A stretch of DNA of 64,000 bases from Bubalus kerabau (Eukaryota > Chordata > Mammalia > Artiodactyla > Bovidae). Of this stretch, positions 11,169-22,520 are shown piece by piece. The position numbers and the translations under genes are program-made. The stretch lies in contig NC_073643.1 in the NCBI RefSeq assembly GCF_029407905.1, positions 28,424,001-28,488,000 on the forward strand, read 5' to 3'. How positions within the stretch are numbered: the first letter of the stretch is position 1; every line of letters starts with the position of its first letter. The notes below the pieces were generated by a model that did no database searches, had not been told where the DNA came from, and saw only the letters and a program-made list of their open reading frames with translations.

Positions 11169-13236
11169 AGGTATGACCTAAATCAAATTCCTTATGATTA
11201 TACAGTGGAAGTGAGAAATATATTTAAGGGACTAGATCTGATAGACTGCCTGATGAACTATGGATGGAGGTTCGTGACATTGTACAGGAGACAGGAATCA
11301 AGACCATCCCCATGGAAAAGAAACGCAAAAAAGCAAAATGGCTGTCTGGGGAGGCCTTACAAATAGCTGTGAAAAGAAGAGAGGCGAAAAGCAAAGGAGA
11401 AAAGGAAAGATATAAACATCTGAATGCAGAGTTCCAAAGAATAGCAAGGAGAGATAAGAAAGCCTTCCTCAGCAATCAATGCAAAGAAATAGAGGAAAAC
11501 AACAGAATGGGAAAGACTAGAGATCTCTTCAAGAAAATTAGAGATACCATGGGAACATTTCATGCAAAGATGGGCTTGATAAAGGACAAAAATGGTATGG
11601 ACCTAACAGAAGCAGAAGATATTAAGAAGAGATGGCAAGAATACACAGAAGAACTGTACAAAAAAGATCTTCACTACCCAGATAATCACGATGTTGTGAT
11701 CACTCACCTAGAGCCAGGCATCCTGAAATGTAAAGTCAAGTGGGCCTTAGAAAGCATCACTATGAACAAAGCTAGTGGAGGTGATGGAATTCCAGTGGAG
11801 CTATTTCAAATGCTTGAAGATGATGCAGTGAAAGTGCTGCACTCAATATGCCAGCAAATCTGGAAAACTCAGCAGTGGCCACAGGACTGGCAAAGGTCAG
11901 TTTTCATTCCAATCCCAAAGAAAGGCAATGCCAAAGAATGCTCAAACTACCGCACAATTGCACTCATCTCACACGCTAGTAAAGTAATGCTCAAAATTCT
12001 CCAAGCCAGGCTTCAGCAATACGTGAACCGTGAACTTCCTGATGTTCAAGCTGGTTTTAGAAAAGGCAAAGGAACCAGAGATCAAATTCCCAACATCTGC
12101 TGGATCATCAAAAAAGCAAGAGAGTTCCAGAAAAATATCTATTTCTGCTTTATTGACTATGCCAAAGCCTTTGACTGTGTGGATCACAATAAACTGTGGA
12201 AAATTCTTCAAGAGATGGGAAAACTAGACCACCTGACCTGCCTCTTGAGAAACCTATATGCAAGTCAGGAAGCAACAGTTAGAAGTGGACATGGAACAAC
12301 AGACTGGTTCCAAATAGGAAAAGGAGTACGTCAGGGCTGTATATTGTCACCCTGCTTATTTAACTTATATGCAGAGTACATCATGAGAAATGCTGGGCTG
12401 GAAGAAGCACAAGCTGGAATCAAGATTGCTGGGAGAAATATCAATAACCTCAGATATGCAGATGACACCACCCTTATGGCAGAAAGTGAAGAGGAACTAA
12501 AAAGCCTCTTGATGAAAGTGAAAGAGGAGAGTGAAAAAATTGGCTTAAAACTCAACATTCAGAAAACGAAGATCATGGCATCTGGTCCCATCACTTCATG
12601 GCAAATAGATGGGGAAACAGTGGAAACAATGTCAAACTTTATTTTTGGGTGCTCCAAAATCACTGCAGATGGTGACTGCAGCCATGAAATTAAAATATGC
12701 TTACTCCTTGGAAGGAAAGTTATGACCAACCTAGATAGCATATTGAAAAGCAGAGACATTACTTTGCCAACAAAGCTCTGTCTAGTCAAGGCTATGGTTT
12801 TTCCAGTGGTCATGTATGGATGTGAGAGTTGGACTGTGAAGAAGGCTGAGTGCCTAAGAATTGATGCCTTTGAACTGTGGTGTTGGAGAAGACTCTTATG
12901 AGGCCCTTGGACTGCAAGGAGATCCAACCAGTCCATTGTAAAGATCAGTCCTGGGTGTTCTTTCAAAGGACTGATGCTAAAGCTGAAACTCCAATACTTT
13001 GGCTACCTCATGTGAAGAGTTGACTCACTGGAAAAGACTCTGATGCTGGGAGGGATTGGGGGCAGGAGGCAAAGGGGACGACATGTCCTTTGATGAGATG
13101 AGATGGATGGCATCACTGACTCGATGAACATGAGTCTGGGCGAACTCCAGGAGTTGGTGATGGACAGGGAGGCCTGGCGTGCTGCAGTTCATGGGGTCGC
13201 AAAGAGTCGGACATGACTGAGTGACAGAACTGACTG
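11169..13236 (+). mobile_element. BovB LINE, 2.07 kb (copy 3)
   Basis: Forward BovB running from just before the RT domain to the 3' end, flanked by a perfect 9-bp TSD, atgctagcc (11160-11168 and 13237-13245). The N-terminal APE endonuclease is missing by 5' truncation. The 3' region (gtcctgggtgttctttc, then aaggactgatgc) places it in the second BovB 3' subfamily seen here. Confidence 0.95.
11264..12901 (+). pseudogene. BovB reverse transcriptase ORF, 545 codons open
   Basis: Longest open frame in the window. It encodes the linker and RT of the BovB polyprotein: FRKGKGTRDQI, CFIDYAKAFDCVDH with catalytic Asp298, GVRQGCILSPCLFN, YADD with Asp400 and Asp401, then KLNIQKTKIM and MYGCESWT. All three catalytic aspartates are intact. 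The apparent ATG is not a natural start: the true polyprotein frame lies upstream (RYDLNQIPYDYTVEVRN from about 11172) and is broken by a 4-bp deletion near 11246 compared with the copy at 58-61 kb. The frame also ends early at TGA 12899-12901, after WCWRRLL, through a second frameshift, losing the conserved C-terminus. RTE proteins are normally about 1000 residues with an APE domain, so this is a dead but well-preserved copy. Confidence 0.93.
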
Positions 13237-13329
13237 ATGCTAGCCCCAAGATTAAGTTTTTCAGTAAAATGTTCACCAAAGTCAAGGGTAAAATGACAAC
13301 CACAGAGTGAGAGAATATAATTGTTAGTT

Positions 13330-14075
13330 CAGAAACAAAGACCATAAAAATAAGCCCTCTTAATAAATAAGAACATGACAGATCACCTTATAGAAAAAAA
13401 TTGACAAAACAATTGAAAAGGTATTTCATAAAGGATGGAATCCAAATGGCCAATTAACTAATTAAACTCTGCTCACCTCCTTAACAAGTTAGAAAATAAA
13501 TATTGAAATTGCAATGTGCTACCAATATACACCCCTCAAATGGGCAAAAATTTAAAGCCTGAGAGCAGCAAATGTTTGTGAACTCATGAAACATCCGAGA
13601 ACTCTCATATATTGTTTATACAACATATTAACTTTTGCAAATAAATTGTACTTTCAAAATAACATTATCTATTAAGGTTGATGATATATTTACTCTGAGT
13701 CACAGGACTAGTTATACACTCTAGAAATATACCTTTACATTTGTACCAGGATCTGGTAAGGTCAGTAGTAGCATTAGACATGATATTACCAAACAAGAAT
13801 AACCCAAATGTCCATCACAGTAGGGAGAACCTACGAATTGTAGCATACTCATACAAAAGAAAGATATATACACTGAAAATAAATAAGCAACAGCTACACA
13901 AAACTGCATGGACATCAGTCCAGGACTTATATTGCAAGTATTTATTAATAATAACTGATATGACATTACTTTTGAACAAATAGGAAACATGCCAGATATT
14001 AATGACTAATACATATCTGCTAGAAGAATATCAATTAGCACTGGATAAATCTAAAGCAATATCATAGTTTTCAAG
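13330..14075 (+). mobile_element. Old L1 3'-end relic
   Basis: Diverged forward L1 tail: 'acacccctcaaatgggc', 'gagaactctcatatattg', 'aacccaaatgtccatcac' and 'agcaacagctacacaaaa' occur in the order of old mammalian L1 ORF2-3'UTR ends. No usable frame remains. Confidence 0.65.
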
Positions 14076-14107
14076 AGAAAAAATAAATACTTATATAATA
14101 TTTATGC

Positions 14108-14323
14108 TATTGTTGTTTAGTTGCTATATCTGACCCTTTTTCAACTACATGGATTATCGCCCACCAGGCTCCTCTGTCCATGGGATTTGCCAAGCAAGAA
14201 TACTGGAGTGTGTTGCCCTTTCCTTCTGCAGGGGAACTTCCTGACCCAAGAATCAAACCCGTGCCTCCTGCGGCTCCTACATTGGCAGACAGATTCTTTA
14301 CCTCTGAGCCACCAGGGAAGCCC
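14108..14323 (-). mobile_element. Bov-tA SINE
   Basis: Reverse-oriented full SINE; tRNA-like head at 14300-14320 (gagccaccagggaagccc). A second reverse SINE follows 70 bases downstream. Confidence 0.9.
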
Positions 14324-14389
14324 ATATAGTTATACTTATTTATAAATTTGTATGTGTCTATATAAGTGTGTGCTGGGCTGTGCTGTTTT

Positions 14390-14590
14390 TAGCTGCTCAG
14401 TCATGTACCACTCTTTGCAACCCCATGGACTGTAGCCTGCCAGGCTCCTCTGTCCATGGGGTTCTCCAGGCAAGAATACTGGAGAGGGTTGCCATGCCCT
14501 CCTCCAGGGGATCTTCCCAACCCAGGAATTGAACCCAGGTCTCCTGCATTGCAGGTGGATTCTTTATCAGCTAAGCTACCAGGGAAACCC
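14390..14590 (-). mobile_element. Bov-tA SINE
   Basis: Reverse-oriented SINE, head at aagctaccagggaaaccc near 14573-14590. The flanks on both sides are (TA)-rich and similar to the flank of the preceding SINE, so TSDs cannot be separated by eye. Confidence 0.9.
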
Positions 14591-14769
14591 ATATGTAAGT
14601 ATACTTATATAGAATATATGCATATATATTCTATAAAGTTCAGGAACAAATAAAGTTAATTTCATTCTTTAGGGTAGTATCATGATTCATAAAATTAAAA
14701 ATAAAAGGAAGTAATTTCCACAGAAATCAGGGTAGTGGTTACTAAGAAGGGAGAGAGTAGGTTAAAAGG

Positions 14770-15002
14770 TCATAAGACATAGTACTATATTACATTACAT
14801 TACATTATATTATATTATATTAGTACTCAGGGGCCTTTTAGGGAGCTGTTAATATTCTGTTTATTTAGGAAGTGATGGAAACCATTCACTATATATCTAT
14901 TTTCATACTTGATATATACATTTTGATACTGTATATTTATCAGGTATGAAAAAATATATGTGTGTGTATATATATATATACATGCATATATATATATAGA
15001 TT
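14770..15002 (+). repeat. AT-rich microsatellites
   Basis: (TTACA)n/(TTATA)n near 14783-14822 and a (TA)n block near 14960-14998, just upstream of a BOV-A2. Likely length-variable. Confidence 0.75.
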
Positions 15003-15270
15003 GGAGAAGGCAATGGCACCCCACTCCAGTACTCTTGCCTGGAAAATCCCATGGACGGAGGAGCCTGGTGGGCTGCAGTCCATGGGGTCGCTAAGAGTCA
15101 AACACGACTGAGCGACTTCACTTTCGCCTTTCTTTCATGCATTGGAGAAGGAAATGGCAACCCACTCCAGTACTCTTGCCTGGAGAATCCCAGGGATGGA
15201 GGAGCCTGGTAGGCTGCCTTCTATGGAGTCGCACAGAGTCGGACATGACTGAAGCAACTTAGCAGCAGCA
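15003..15270 (+). mobile_element. BOV-A2 dimeric SINE
   Basis: Two monomers starting at 15003 and about 15144, spacer ctttcatgca, tail cttagcagcagca. Inserted into a (TA)n/(GATA)n-rich tract, so TSD is hidden. Confidence 0.93.
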
Positions 15271-15287
15271 TATATAGATAGATATAG

Positions 15288-15333
15288 ATATCTATAGATG
15301 CATATATATATATATATATGCATCTATAGATAT
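15288..15333. repeat. 46-bp perfect AT-rich palindrome
   Basis: Perfect inverted repeat centred between 15310 and 15311, arms reading atatctatagatgcatatat towards the centre. Pairing continues outwards beyond two mismatches. Could extrude a cruciform; it arose in a (TA)/(GATA) tract between two SINEs. Confidence 0.9.
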
Positions 15334-15342
15334 AGATATATA

Positions 15343-15553
15343 TGGCTTCCCAGGTGGCTCACTGGTAAAAATTCACCTGCCAATGCAGGAGACACAGGTT
15401 CAGTTCCTAGACTGGGAAGATTTCCTGGAGAATGAAATGGCAACCCACTCCAGTGTTCTTGCCTGGAAAATCCAATGGACAGAGGAGTTTGGGCTTGACA
15501 GGATATAGTCCATGGAGTCACAAAACAGTCAGACACGACTTAGTGACTAAAAG
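15343..15553 (+). mobile_element. Bov-tA SINE
   Basis: Forward SINE, head ggcttcccaggtggctcac, B-box-like ggttcagttcctag, body to cagacacgacttagtgac. Contains a small insertion around 'tttgggcttgacagga' relative to other copies. Confidence 0.9.
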
Positions 15554-15778
15554 AACAAAAACATATATGTATGTACACACACACATGCACACTTGTAATA
15601 AACACACACACAAGCAACCAAAATTGAAAACAAAATCATATATATCATTTGTGGGTATTTTCTTCTAGCATTGGGTGGAAACTATTGAATCATGATGCTA
15701 AGCTATCATTCATTTTTTCAAGATTTCCAAAACTGTTACCCAATTCATACAATTATGGTTGTCTTAACAACATTCAGT

Positions 15779-15895
15779 GGCAACCCACTCCAGTGTTCTT
15801 GCCTGGAAAATCCCATGGATAGAGGAGCCTGGTGGGCTACAGTCCATGGGGTCGCAAAGAGTCGGACACGACTGAGCGACTTCACCTTCACTTTC
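15779..15895 (+). mobile_element. 5'-truncated Bov-A monomer
   Basis: Only the Bov-A body is present (gcaacccactccagtgttc to cttcactttc). It is bounded by a perfect 12-bp TSD, acaacattcagt, at 15767-15778 and 15896-15907. Confidence 0.92.
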
Positions 15896-15907
15896 ACAAC
15901 ATTCAGT

Positions 15908-16889
15908 TGTCACATCTACTTCAGAACTTAAGGCTGCTGCTTATTCCCTCACCTCTTCCCAGTTCAGGCAAGAGCATCTTAGTAACTACTATACTGGCAC
16001 AGGCAGGAGTAGTTCCTTCACTTCTCACAACCATACTTTCCATCTGCCCAATGAGTGATCCAGTTGCCAAATCCATTTGAAATTTCTTCTTTCTGGGACC
16101 AATTCTGGTACCATTTATAAAGGCTGCAATTCTCCAAAACAAGTGCTGAGGCAATCTGTGGGGAGAATGATTCAGATAACAGGAGTGAGAAATAGGAGGC
16201 AAGGCCTATACAAGAATCCAAAGCTAAGGGTGACTAATCCTCAGTCATACAGGATGCTCGGGGATCAAAAGCATTATATATTAGCTTCTGTCCCTCACTG
16301 ATCAAGAATAACCCAAGGAGGGTTAAGTCCTTTGCATCTCTGGGTTGCACATGCTTGATTGCTGAGGAGCTTATTTCAAGAATATGAAATAAGGGCATAA
16401 ACTGAGGTTCTCTTAGGTTGCACCTTCATAAACGTTATTAAAGTTTGCAAGGGAACTGGTCACCACCAAAGTGACTGGAGTAATTGGTAGTGGCATACAA
16501 GTGGTATCTGTACACTGGTATAAATCTGTTTAGGGACTTTTCAGAATCTATGCACCTTCTTTTAATAACAGAATCCACATTACTTGGAGGAAATCCTCAA
16601 GCTTCACTTTCAACTTCTGTGATTCATTTAGGGTTGAAGACAGAGCAAACTCTAGAAGTGACTTTGTGAATCAGACCTGGCCATTCATTGTCAGTCTCCA
16701 CTTGGGGACTTCTGTTGATAGCGTCAATACAAAGGAAATTTTCTGGTGTTAAAGCTAGGAACGTGTATATTTGTGGCTGCTGAGGATTGCCACATGAAAC
16801 TAGCTGCCTATGAGTGAAGGCAACACAAAGGAAAGGAGGGCGCAGAGGGTGAAATGGGAAAATTTCTATTAATGTCATTTGAATGTTTA
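15908..16889. other. No recognisable gene
   Basis: Unique-looking DNA. Overlapping open frames of 60-93 codons on both strands have no recognisable domain. Confidence 0.45.
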
Positions 16890-16900
16890 TATACAACCAT

Positions 16901-17018
16901 GAAATAATGGAGAGGATAGCCATTCCCATCTTCAAGGGATCTACCGGACCCAGGGATCGATTCAGGTCTCCTGCATTGCAGGCAGATTCTTTACTGTCCG
17001 AGCCACCAGGGAAGCCCC
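16901..17018 (-). mobile_element. Bov-tA SINE, 5' part
   Basis: Reverse-oriented partial SINE retaining the tRNA-like head (gagccaccagggaagcccc) and part of the body. Perfect 11-bp TSD, tatacaaccat, at 16890-16900 and 17019-17029. Confidence 0.9.
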
Positions 17019-17910
17019 TATACAACCATACCTGAAACCAATATACTATGATATTTTTAGAACACACACCAGTAAATTCAAGTTCCTCTCTATTTCTTAC
17101 CAGTTCTTAGGCACCTCAAAAAAGCTATTGTGTCTAGGATTTCTAAAAATTTATTTTCAAATAAGAATGAGATTTGAATTAACTCAAAATGGATTGAAGA
17201 GTTAAATGTAAAACTGAAATTGTAAAAGTCTTGGAATAAAATAGAGGTTGTAAGCCCCTTGCCATAGCCTTGGCAATGATTTTCTGAATTTAATACCAAA
17301 AACAAAGACCAAAAAAAAGAAAAATAAGCAAATAGGACTACATAAAATTAAAAAGCTTTTGCACAGCAAAAAAAAGAAAAAACAACAAAATGAAAAGGCG
17401 AACTACTGAATAGGAGAAAACATATGTAAATCACATATTCAATAAGTGGTTAACATCCACAATATATAAAGAACTCAACACCTGCATAGCATAAAAACAC
17501 AAAATCTCTATTAAAAACAGAGGATCAGAATAGACATTTATTCCAAATAAGACATGGCTTGATAACGGTTATTATCAAAAAGTTAAGAAATACAGAGTAC
17601 TGGCAAGAATGTGGAGAGAAAGGAACACTTGCCCTTTGTTAGTGGGACTGTGAACTGGTGCAGCCACTATGAAACTGTATGGAAGTTCTTCAAAAAATTA
17701 AAACTGGAACTATCCACATGCTCTAACAATTCTGGGTAGTTCATTGCAGAAATTGAAAATGCTAACTTTAACCTCCCATGTTCACTGCAACATTATTTAC
17801 ATTAGCAAAGATATAGAAACAGCCTAAGTGTCCATGGATACATGAATGAATAAAGAAGCTGTGGTGTATATACACAATGGAATAGTAGGCGGCCATAAAA
17901 AGAATATCTT

Positions 17911-18029
17911 GGGAATTCCCTGACAGACCAGTAGTTAGAATGTGGTGCTTTCCATGCCAGGCCAGGTTTGATCCCTGATTCGGGGACTAAGATCCTGCAA
18001 GCCATCTAGCATGGCCAACAAATAAAAAC
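17911..18029 (+). mobile_element. CHR-type tRNA SINE
   Basis: gggaattccctgacagacc, then gggactaagatcctgcaagc: the signature of the tRNA-derived CHR SINEs of cetaceans, hippos and ruminants. Imperfect 10-bp TSD agaatatctt/aggatatctt (17901-17910, 18030-18039) inside the L1. Confidence 0.8.
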
Positions 18030-18438
18030 AGGATATCTTGCCATTTGAGACAACATGGATTGATGTTGAGGGCATTATACTAAGTGAAATAAATCAGACA
18101 GAGAAAAACAAATGCTGTATGATTTCACTTTTATGTGGAATCTAAAAGTAAAACAACAAGCTCATAGATACAGAGACAGATTGGTGGTTGCCAGAGGCAG
18201 AAGATGGGCATTAGGTGAAATGGGTGAAGGAACTCAAAGGTACACACTTTCAGTTATAAAGTAAATTAGTCATGGGGATGTAATATGCATCATGACAGCT
18301 ATAATTATAATATTATAAAGTATTAGTGTTACAGAGAATAATAATAGAGAATAGATCTTAGCATTTCTCATCACACGCACAAATTCTATAACTATGAACT
18401 TGATGGATGTTAACTAGACATGTGATCATTTTGTGATA

Positions 18439-18642
18439 CAGTTGACTCTGGAACAACATAGATTTAAACTGCACAGGTCCACTTCCACTCAGATTTTTAA
18501 AATAAACACTGTCTGAATCCATAGCTGTCTTAATCCAAGGATGTGAAATTTAGATTACAGAGGGTCAATTATAAAGCTATTTGCAGATTTTTGACCTAAT
18601 GGGAGGCCACACCCCAACACCCATATTGTTCTGGGCCAACTG
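18439..18642 (+). mobile_element. MER2-like Tigger MITE in L1 tail
   Basis: Terminal inverted repeats cagttgactctggaacaa and, in reverse, cagttggcccagaaca bound 204 bases, consistent with a TcMar-Tigger MITE of MER2 type. The preceding TA target dinucleotide is clear (gata/cagttg) while the right one is mutated to CA. The L1 3'UTR resumes directly after it. Confidence 0.8.
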
Positions 18643-18728
18643 CATATAAAACATCAAATAATTATGTTGTATCCCTGAAACTAATACAATGTTGTATATT
18701 ATTTATACCTCAATTTTTTGAAAAAAGG

Positions 18729-19402
18729 AATGAGATTTGAATTTAATAGGTTGTGGATGAATTTGTAATGTTTTTACACAATTATTGTAGACACATAGTT
18801 CATATGTGTAAATACCTGGTCCTTCTTAGCAAACCTATCAGATTCATCATAGAAGAGAAACTAATAGACAGTTCTCTCACCTTATAAGAAGAGAAATGTA
18901 AATAACATACATTCTAAAGATTTGGATAATTGAAAGCATAACGGGGCTTTAAGGGCTCTTCATAAGTATTTCTTTGACCAGTCTTTATTGTCTTGCATTA
19001 GAGTTAGTAACTGCTTTTTAAACATTCCCCCAAACTTCAAGAATGCACAAGGCAAGGCAAGGACAAGTATATAATTACCACAGAGTGCTTTCTTATTTTC
19101 TTTAAAGGCACCATAATGCAGCTCAAGCACGTTCCTGTCTGTGGAACATGGAGCTATTAATATACCATTTAGATGCAGTAGATCTCTCTGGCTGAAAAGA
19201 CACTTTGTTTTTATTCTCTCTTAACAGTTTTGATTTTCTGAAAATTATGATGGAATTGACTGCAGGCAGGCTGTGAATTCATTATGTGGTATTAACTAAC
19301 CAGAGGATATTGTAAAAATAGGTGTGGCATTACCTTGATATCAACTGAATATTCTGGGGAGAGGGAAAGATGAATATATGGACATAGGGATAGATGTGAT
19401 CT
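18729..19402. other. No recognisable gene
   Basis: Unique-looking sequence; nothing supported. Confidence 0.45.
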
Positions 19403-19414
19403 ATCCACATTGAT

Positions 19415-19537
19415 TGGAGAAGGAAATGGCAACCGACTCCAGTACTCTTGCCTGTATAATCCCTTGAACAGAGGATCCTGATGGGCTACAGTCCATGGGG
19501 TCGCAGAGTCAGACACGACTGGGTGACTGAAACACAC
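19415..19537 (+). mobile_element. 5'-truncated Bov-A monomer
   Basis: Bov-A body from tggagaaggaaatggcaac to gactgggtgactgaa. Perfect 12-bp TSD, atccacattgat, at 19403-19414 and 19538-19549. Confidence 0.92.
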
Positions 19538-19594
19538 ATCCACATTGATAAGTATCATATACTCAAAGAAAATTTGTGTACACAAATTGCTTTT

Positions 19595-19710
19595 ATATGA
19601 TTATATCATTTAATTTTCATAATCTACTCAGGAGGTAAGAGTTTTTATCCAGGCTTCAGAGATGGTTGAGTGACTTTAACCACTGATACAAACTCAGAAG
19701 TAGAGCTGAG
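19595..19710 (-). repeat. MIR SINE relic
   Basis: Read in reverse, the sequence follows the MIR core ('ctactcaggaggtaagag', 'gttgagtgactttaac', 'agaagtagagctgag'). Strongly diverged. Confidence 0.5.
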
Positions 19711-19968
19711 TAAAAAAATCTGTTTCTTCTTTTTTTCTTTTTCTAATGTTCTTTCATCCCACTGGAATTGAGTTTTTTGTCAATAAAGGAATGGTGTTTT
19801 GATAAAAGCTTGCTAGGATTTTAGATTTGTTCAGCCTTTTGTAAATTCCTATTGTGCTTATTGTCAGTACTAATTAACTTAGCAAACAAAAAAATTTTTT
19901 AAGGTTTTAACTTCTCATATTTTTCTGCAAAATTTCAGAGGATCTTATATGTACATTTACTAAACATT

Positions 19969-21243
19969 CAGTTCAGTTCAGTTGCTCAGTCGTGTCCGAC
20001 TCTTTGCCACCCCATGAATCGCAGCACGCCAGACCTCCCTGTCCATCACCAACTCCCAGAGTTCACTCAGACTCGCGTCCATTGAGTCAGTGATGCCATC
20101 CAGCCATCTCATCCTCTGTCGTCCCCTTCTCCTCCTTCCCCCAATCCCTCCCAGCATCAGAGTCTTTTCCAATGAGTCAACTCTTCGCATGAGGTGGGCA
20201 AAGTACTGGAGTTGCAACTTTAGCATCATTCCTTCCAAAGAAATCCCAGGGCTGATCTCCTTCAGAATGGACTGGTTGGATCTCCTTGCAGTCCAAGGGA
20301 CTCTCAAGAGTCTTCTCCAACACCACAGTTCAAAAGCATCAGTTCTGCGGTGCTCAACTTTCTTCACAGTCCAACTCTCACATCCATACATGACCACTGG
20401 AAAAACCATAGCCTTGACTAGACGGACCTTTGTTGGCAAAGTAATCTCTCTGCTTTTGAATATGCTATCTAGGTTGGTGATAACTTTCCTTCCAAGGAAT
20501 AAGTGTCTTTTAATTTCATGACTGCAGTCACCATCTGCAGTAATTTTGGAGCCCCCAAAAATAAAGTCTGACACTGTTTCCACTGTTTCCCCATCTATTT
20601 GCCATGAAGCGATGGGACCAGATGCCATGATCTTCGTTTTCTGAATGTTGAGCTTTAAGCCAACTTTTTCACTCTCCTCTTTCACTTTCATCAAGAGGCT
20701 TTTTAGTTCCTCTTCACTTTCTGCCATAAGGGTGGTGTCATCTGCATATCTGAGGTTATTGATATTTCTCCCGGCAATCTTGATTCCAGCTTGTGCTTCT
20801 TCCAGCCCGGCGTTTCTCATGATGTACTCTGCATAGAAGTTAAATAAGCAAGGTAACAATATACAGCCTCGACGTAGTCCTTTTCCTATTTGGAACCAGT
20901 CTGTTGTTCCATGTCCAGTTCTAACTGTTGCTTCCTGACATGCATATAGGTTTCTCAAGAGGCAGGTCAGGTGGTCTGGTATTCCCATCTCTTGAAGAAT
21001 TTTCCACAGTTTATTGTGATCCACACAGTCAAAGCCTTTGTCATAGTCAATAAAGCAGAAATAGATGTTTTTCTGGAACTCTCTTGCTTTTTCCATGATC
21101 CAGCGGATGTTGGCAATTTGATCTCTGGTTCCTCTGCCTTTTCTAAAACCAGTTTGAACATCTAGAAGTTCACGGTTCACATATTGCTGAAGACTGGCTT
21201 GGAGAATTTTGAGCATTACTTTACTAGCGTGTGAGATGAGTGC
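19969..21243 (-). mobile_element. 5'-truncated BovB LINE (copy 4)
   Basis: Reverse-oriented BovB, 3' tail at 19969 (cagttcagttcagttgctc), 5' truncation in the RT region near 21243. Possible imperfect TSD ctaaacat/ctaatcat. 3' subfamily with 'tttggaaggaatgatg'. Confidence 0.93.
19978..21216 (-). pseudogene. BovB RT/C-terminal ORF, 412 codons open
   Basis: Uninterrupted frame from mid-RT to what looks like the natural C-terminus (SRTRLSN then stop). RT motifs in order: FRKGRGTRDQI, CFIDYDKGFDCVDH (motif A, first Asp kept, AKA changed to DKG), GLRRGCILLPCLFN (motif B altered from GVRQGCILSPCLFN), YADD intact, KLNIQKTKIM. Downstream are MYGCESWT, FELWCWRRLL and the basic RRRRGRQRMRW segment. The APE domain and the start of RT are missing, so it cannot be an autonomous element. 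It gives a readable C-terminus that the 11.3-12.9 kb copy lacks. Confidence 0.92.
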
Positions 21244-21545
21244 TAATCATCTTGAATTACAATTATCTCCATGTCCTATACTTCCAGTTGACTATAAAAA
21301 TGCATTCTCTACCATTGTTTTTTTAAATTAATTTATTTTTTATTGAAGGATAATTGCTTTACAGAATTTTGCTGTTTTCTGTCAAACCTCAACATGAATC
21401 AGCCATCGGTATACATATAATCCCCTCTTTTTTGAACCTCCCTCCCATCTCCCACCCCTCCAGGCTGACACAGAGCCCCTTTTCAGTTTCCTGAGCCATA
21501 CAGCAAATTCCCATTGGCTATCTATTTTACATATGGTAGTGTACT

Positions 21546-21753
21546 GTTAGGCTGCAGTCCATGGGGTCACTAAGAGTCGGACACGACTGAGCGACTTCAC
21601 TTTCACTTTTCACTTTCATGCATTGGAGAAGGCAATGGCAACCCACTCCAGTGTTCTTGCCTGGAGAATCCCAGGGACGGGGGAGCCTGGTGGGCTGCCA
21701 TCTATGGGGTTGCACAGAGTCGGACACGACTGAAGCGACTTAGCAGCAGCAGC
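21546..21753 (+). mobile_element. 5'-truncated BOV-A2 SINE
   Basis: Starts inside monomer 1 (gttaggctgcagtccatgg) and contains a full second monomer with tail cttagcagcagcagc. 8-bp TSD agtgtact at 21538-21545 and 21754-21761. Confidence 0.9.
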
Positions 21754-21912
21754 AGTGTACTACCATATGTTACTCTTTCCATACATCTCACCCTATCCTC
21801 CCCTCACCCCATGTCCATAAGTCTATTCTCTATGTCTGTTTCTCCACTATTGCCCTGTAAATAAATTCTTCAGTACCATTTTTTCTAGATTCCGTATATA
21901 TGTGTTAGTATA

Positions 21913-22310
21913 GGCTGAGTGCCGAAGAATTAATGCTTTTGAACTGTGGTGTTGGAGAAGATTCTTGAGAGTCCCTTGGACTGCAAGGAGATCCAACCAG
22001 TCCATTCTGAAGGAGATCAGCCCTGGCATTTCTTTGGAAGGAATGATGCTAAAGCTGCAACTCCAGTACTTTGGCCACCTCTTGGGAAGAGTTGACTCAT
22101 TAGAAAAGACTCTGATGCTGGGAGGGATTGGGGGTAAGAGGAGAAGGGGATGACAGAGGGTGAGATGGCTAGATGGCATCACTGACTCGATGGACGTGAG
22201 TCTGAGTGAACTCTGGGAGTTGGTGATGGACAGGGAGGCCTGGTGTGCTGCGATTCATGGGGTGGCAAAAAGTCGGACACGACTGAGCAACTGATCTGAT
22301 CTGATCTGAT
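21913..22310 (+). mobile_element. BovB 3' fragment with (TGATC)n tail
   Basis: Final 400 bases of BovB from ggctgagtgccgaagaatt to the tail ctgatctgatctgatctga. Belongs to the 'tttggaaggaatgatg' subfamily. The short frame 21965-22153 matches the BovB C-terminus (RVPWTARRSNQSILKEI). Inserted into the L1 3'UTR with at most a very short TSD (tata). Confidence 0.9.
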
Positions 22311-22520
22311 ATGGTATTTATCTTTCTCTTTCTGACTCACTTCACTTTGTGTAATAGGTTCTAGGTTCATCCACCTCATTAAAACTGACTTAAATGTATT
22401 CCTTTTATGGCTAAGTAATATTCCATTGTGAAGATATACCACAACTTCTTTATCCATTCATCTGTTGATGAACATCTAGGTTGCTTCCATGTTTTTTTAA
22501 GACTTTTTCAAAAATCTGGT

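Larger units (their letters stand above)
17130..18728 (+). mobile_element. L1 3' end, interrupted
   Basis: Forward L1: end of ORF2 (aaaattaaaaagcttttgc, agtgggactgtgaactggtg, aagtgtccatggata) and 3'UTR (ctaagtgaaataaatcagac to ttatacctcaa). No open ORF2. Split by a CHR-type SINE (17911-18029) and a MER2-like MITE (18439-18642). Confidence 0.85.
21310..22520 (-). mobile_element. Artiodactyl L1 3'UTR, split twice
   Basis: Reverse-oriented L1 3' region: 'catgaatcagccatcggt', 'aacctccctcccatctcc', 'ctctgactcacttcact'-type and 'taatattccattgtg' blocks run in the reverse order of an L1 3'UTR. Split by a BOV-A2 fragment (21546-21753) and a BovB tail (21913-22310); the flanks rejoin cleanly. Confidence 0.8.

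Noticed and set aside
11969..12211. Open frame of 80 codons antisense to the BovB RT frame, with similar antisense frames at every BovB copy
   Set aside because: Its sequence is the complement of a conserved RT segment and reappears wherever BovB does; a shadow frame, not a gene.
14770..15341. Repeated spaced units around SINEs, considered as a CRISPR-like or satellite array
   Set aside because: Units are SINE bodies and (TA)/(GATA) microsatellites; no regular spacer structure.
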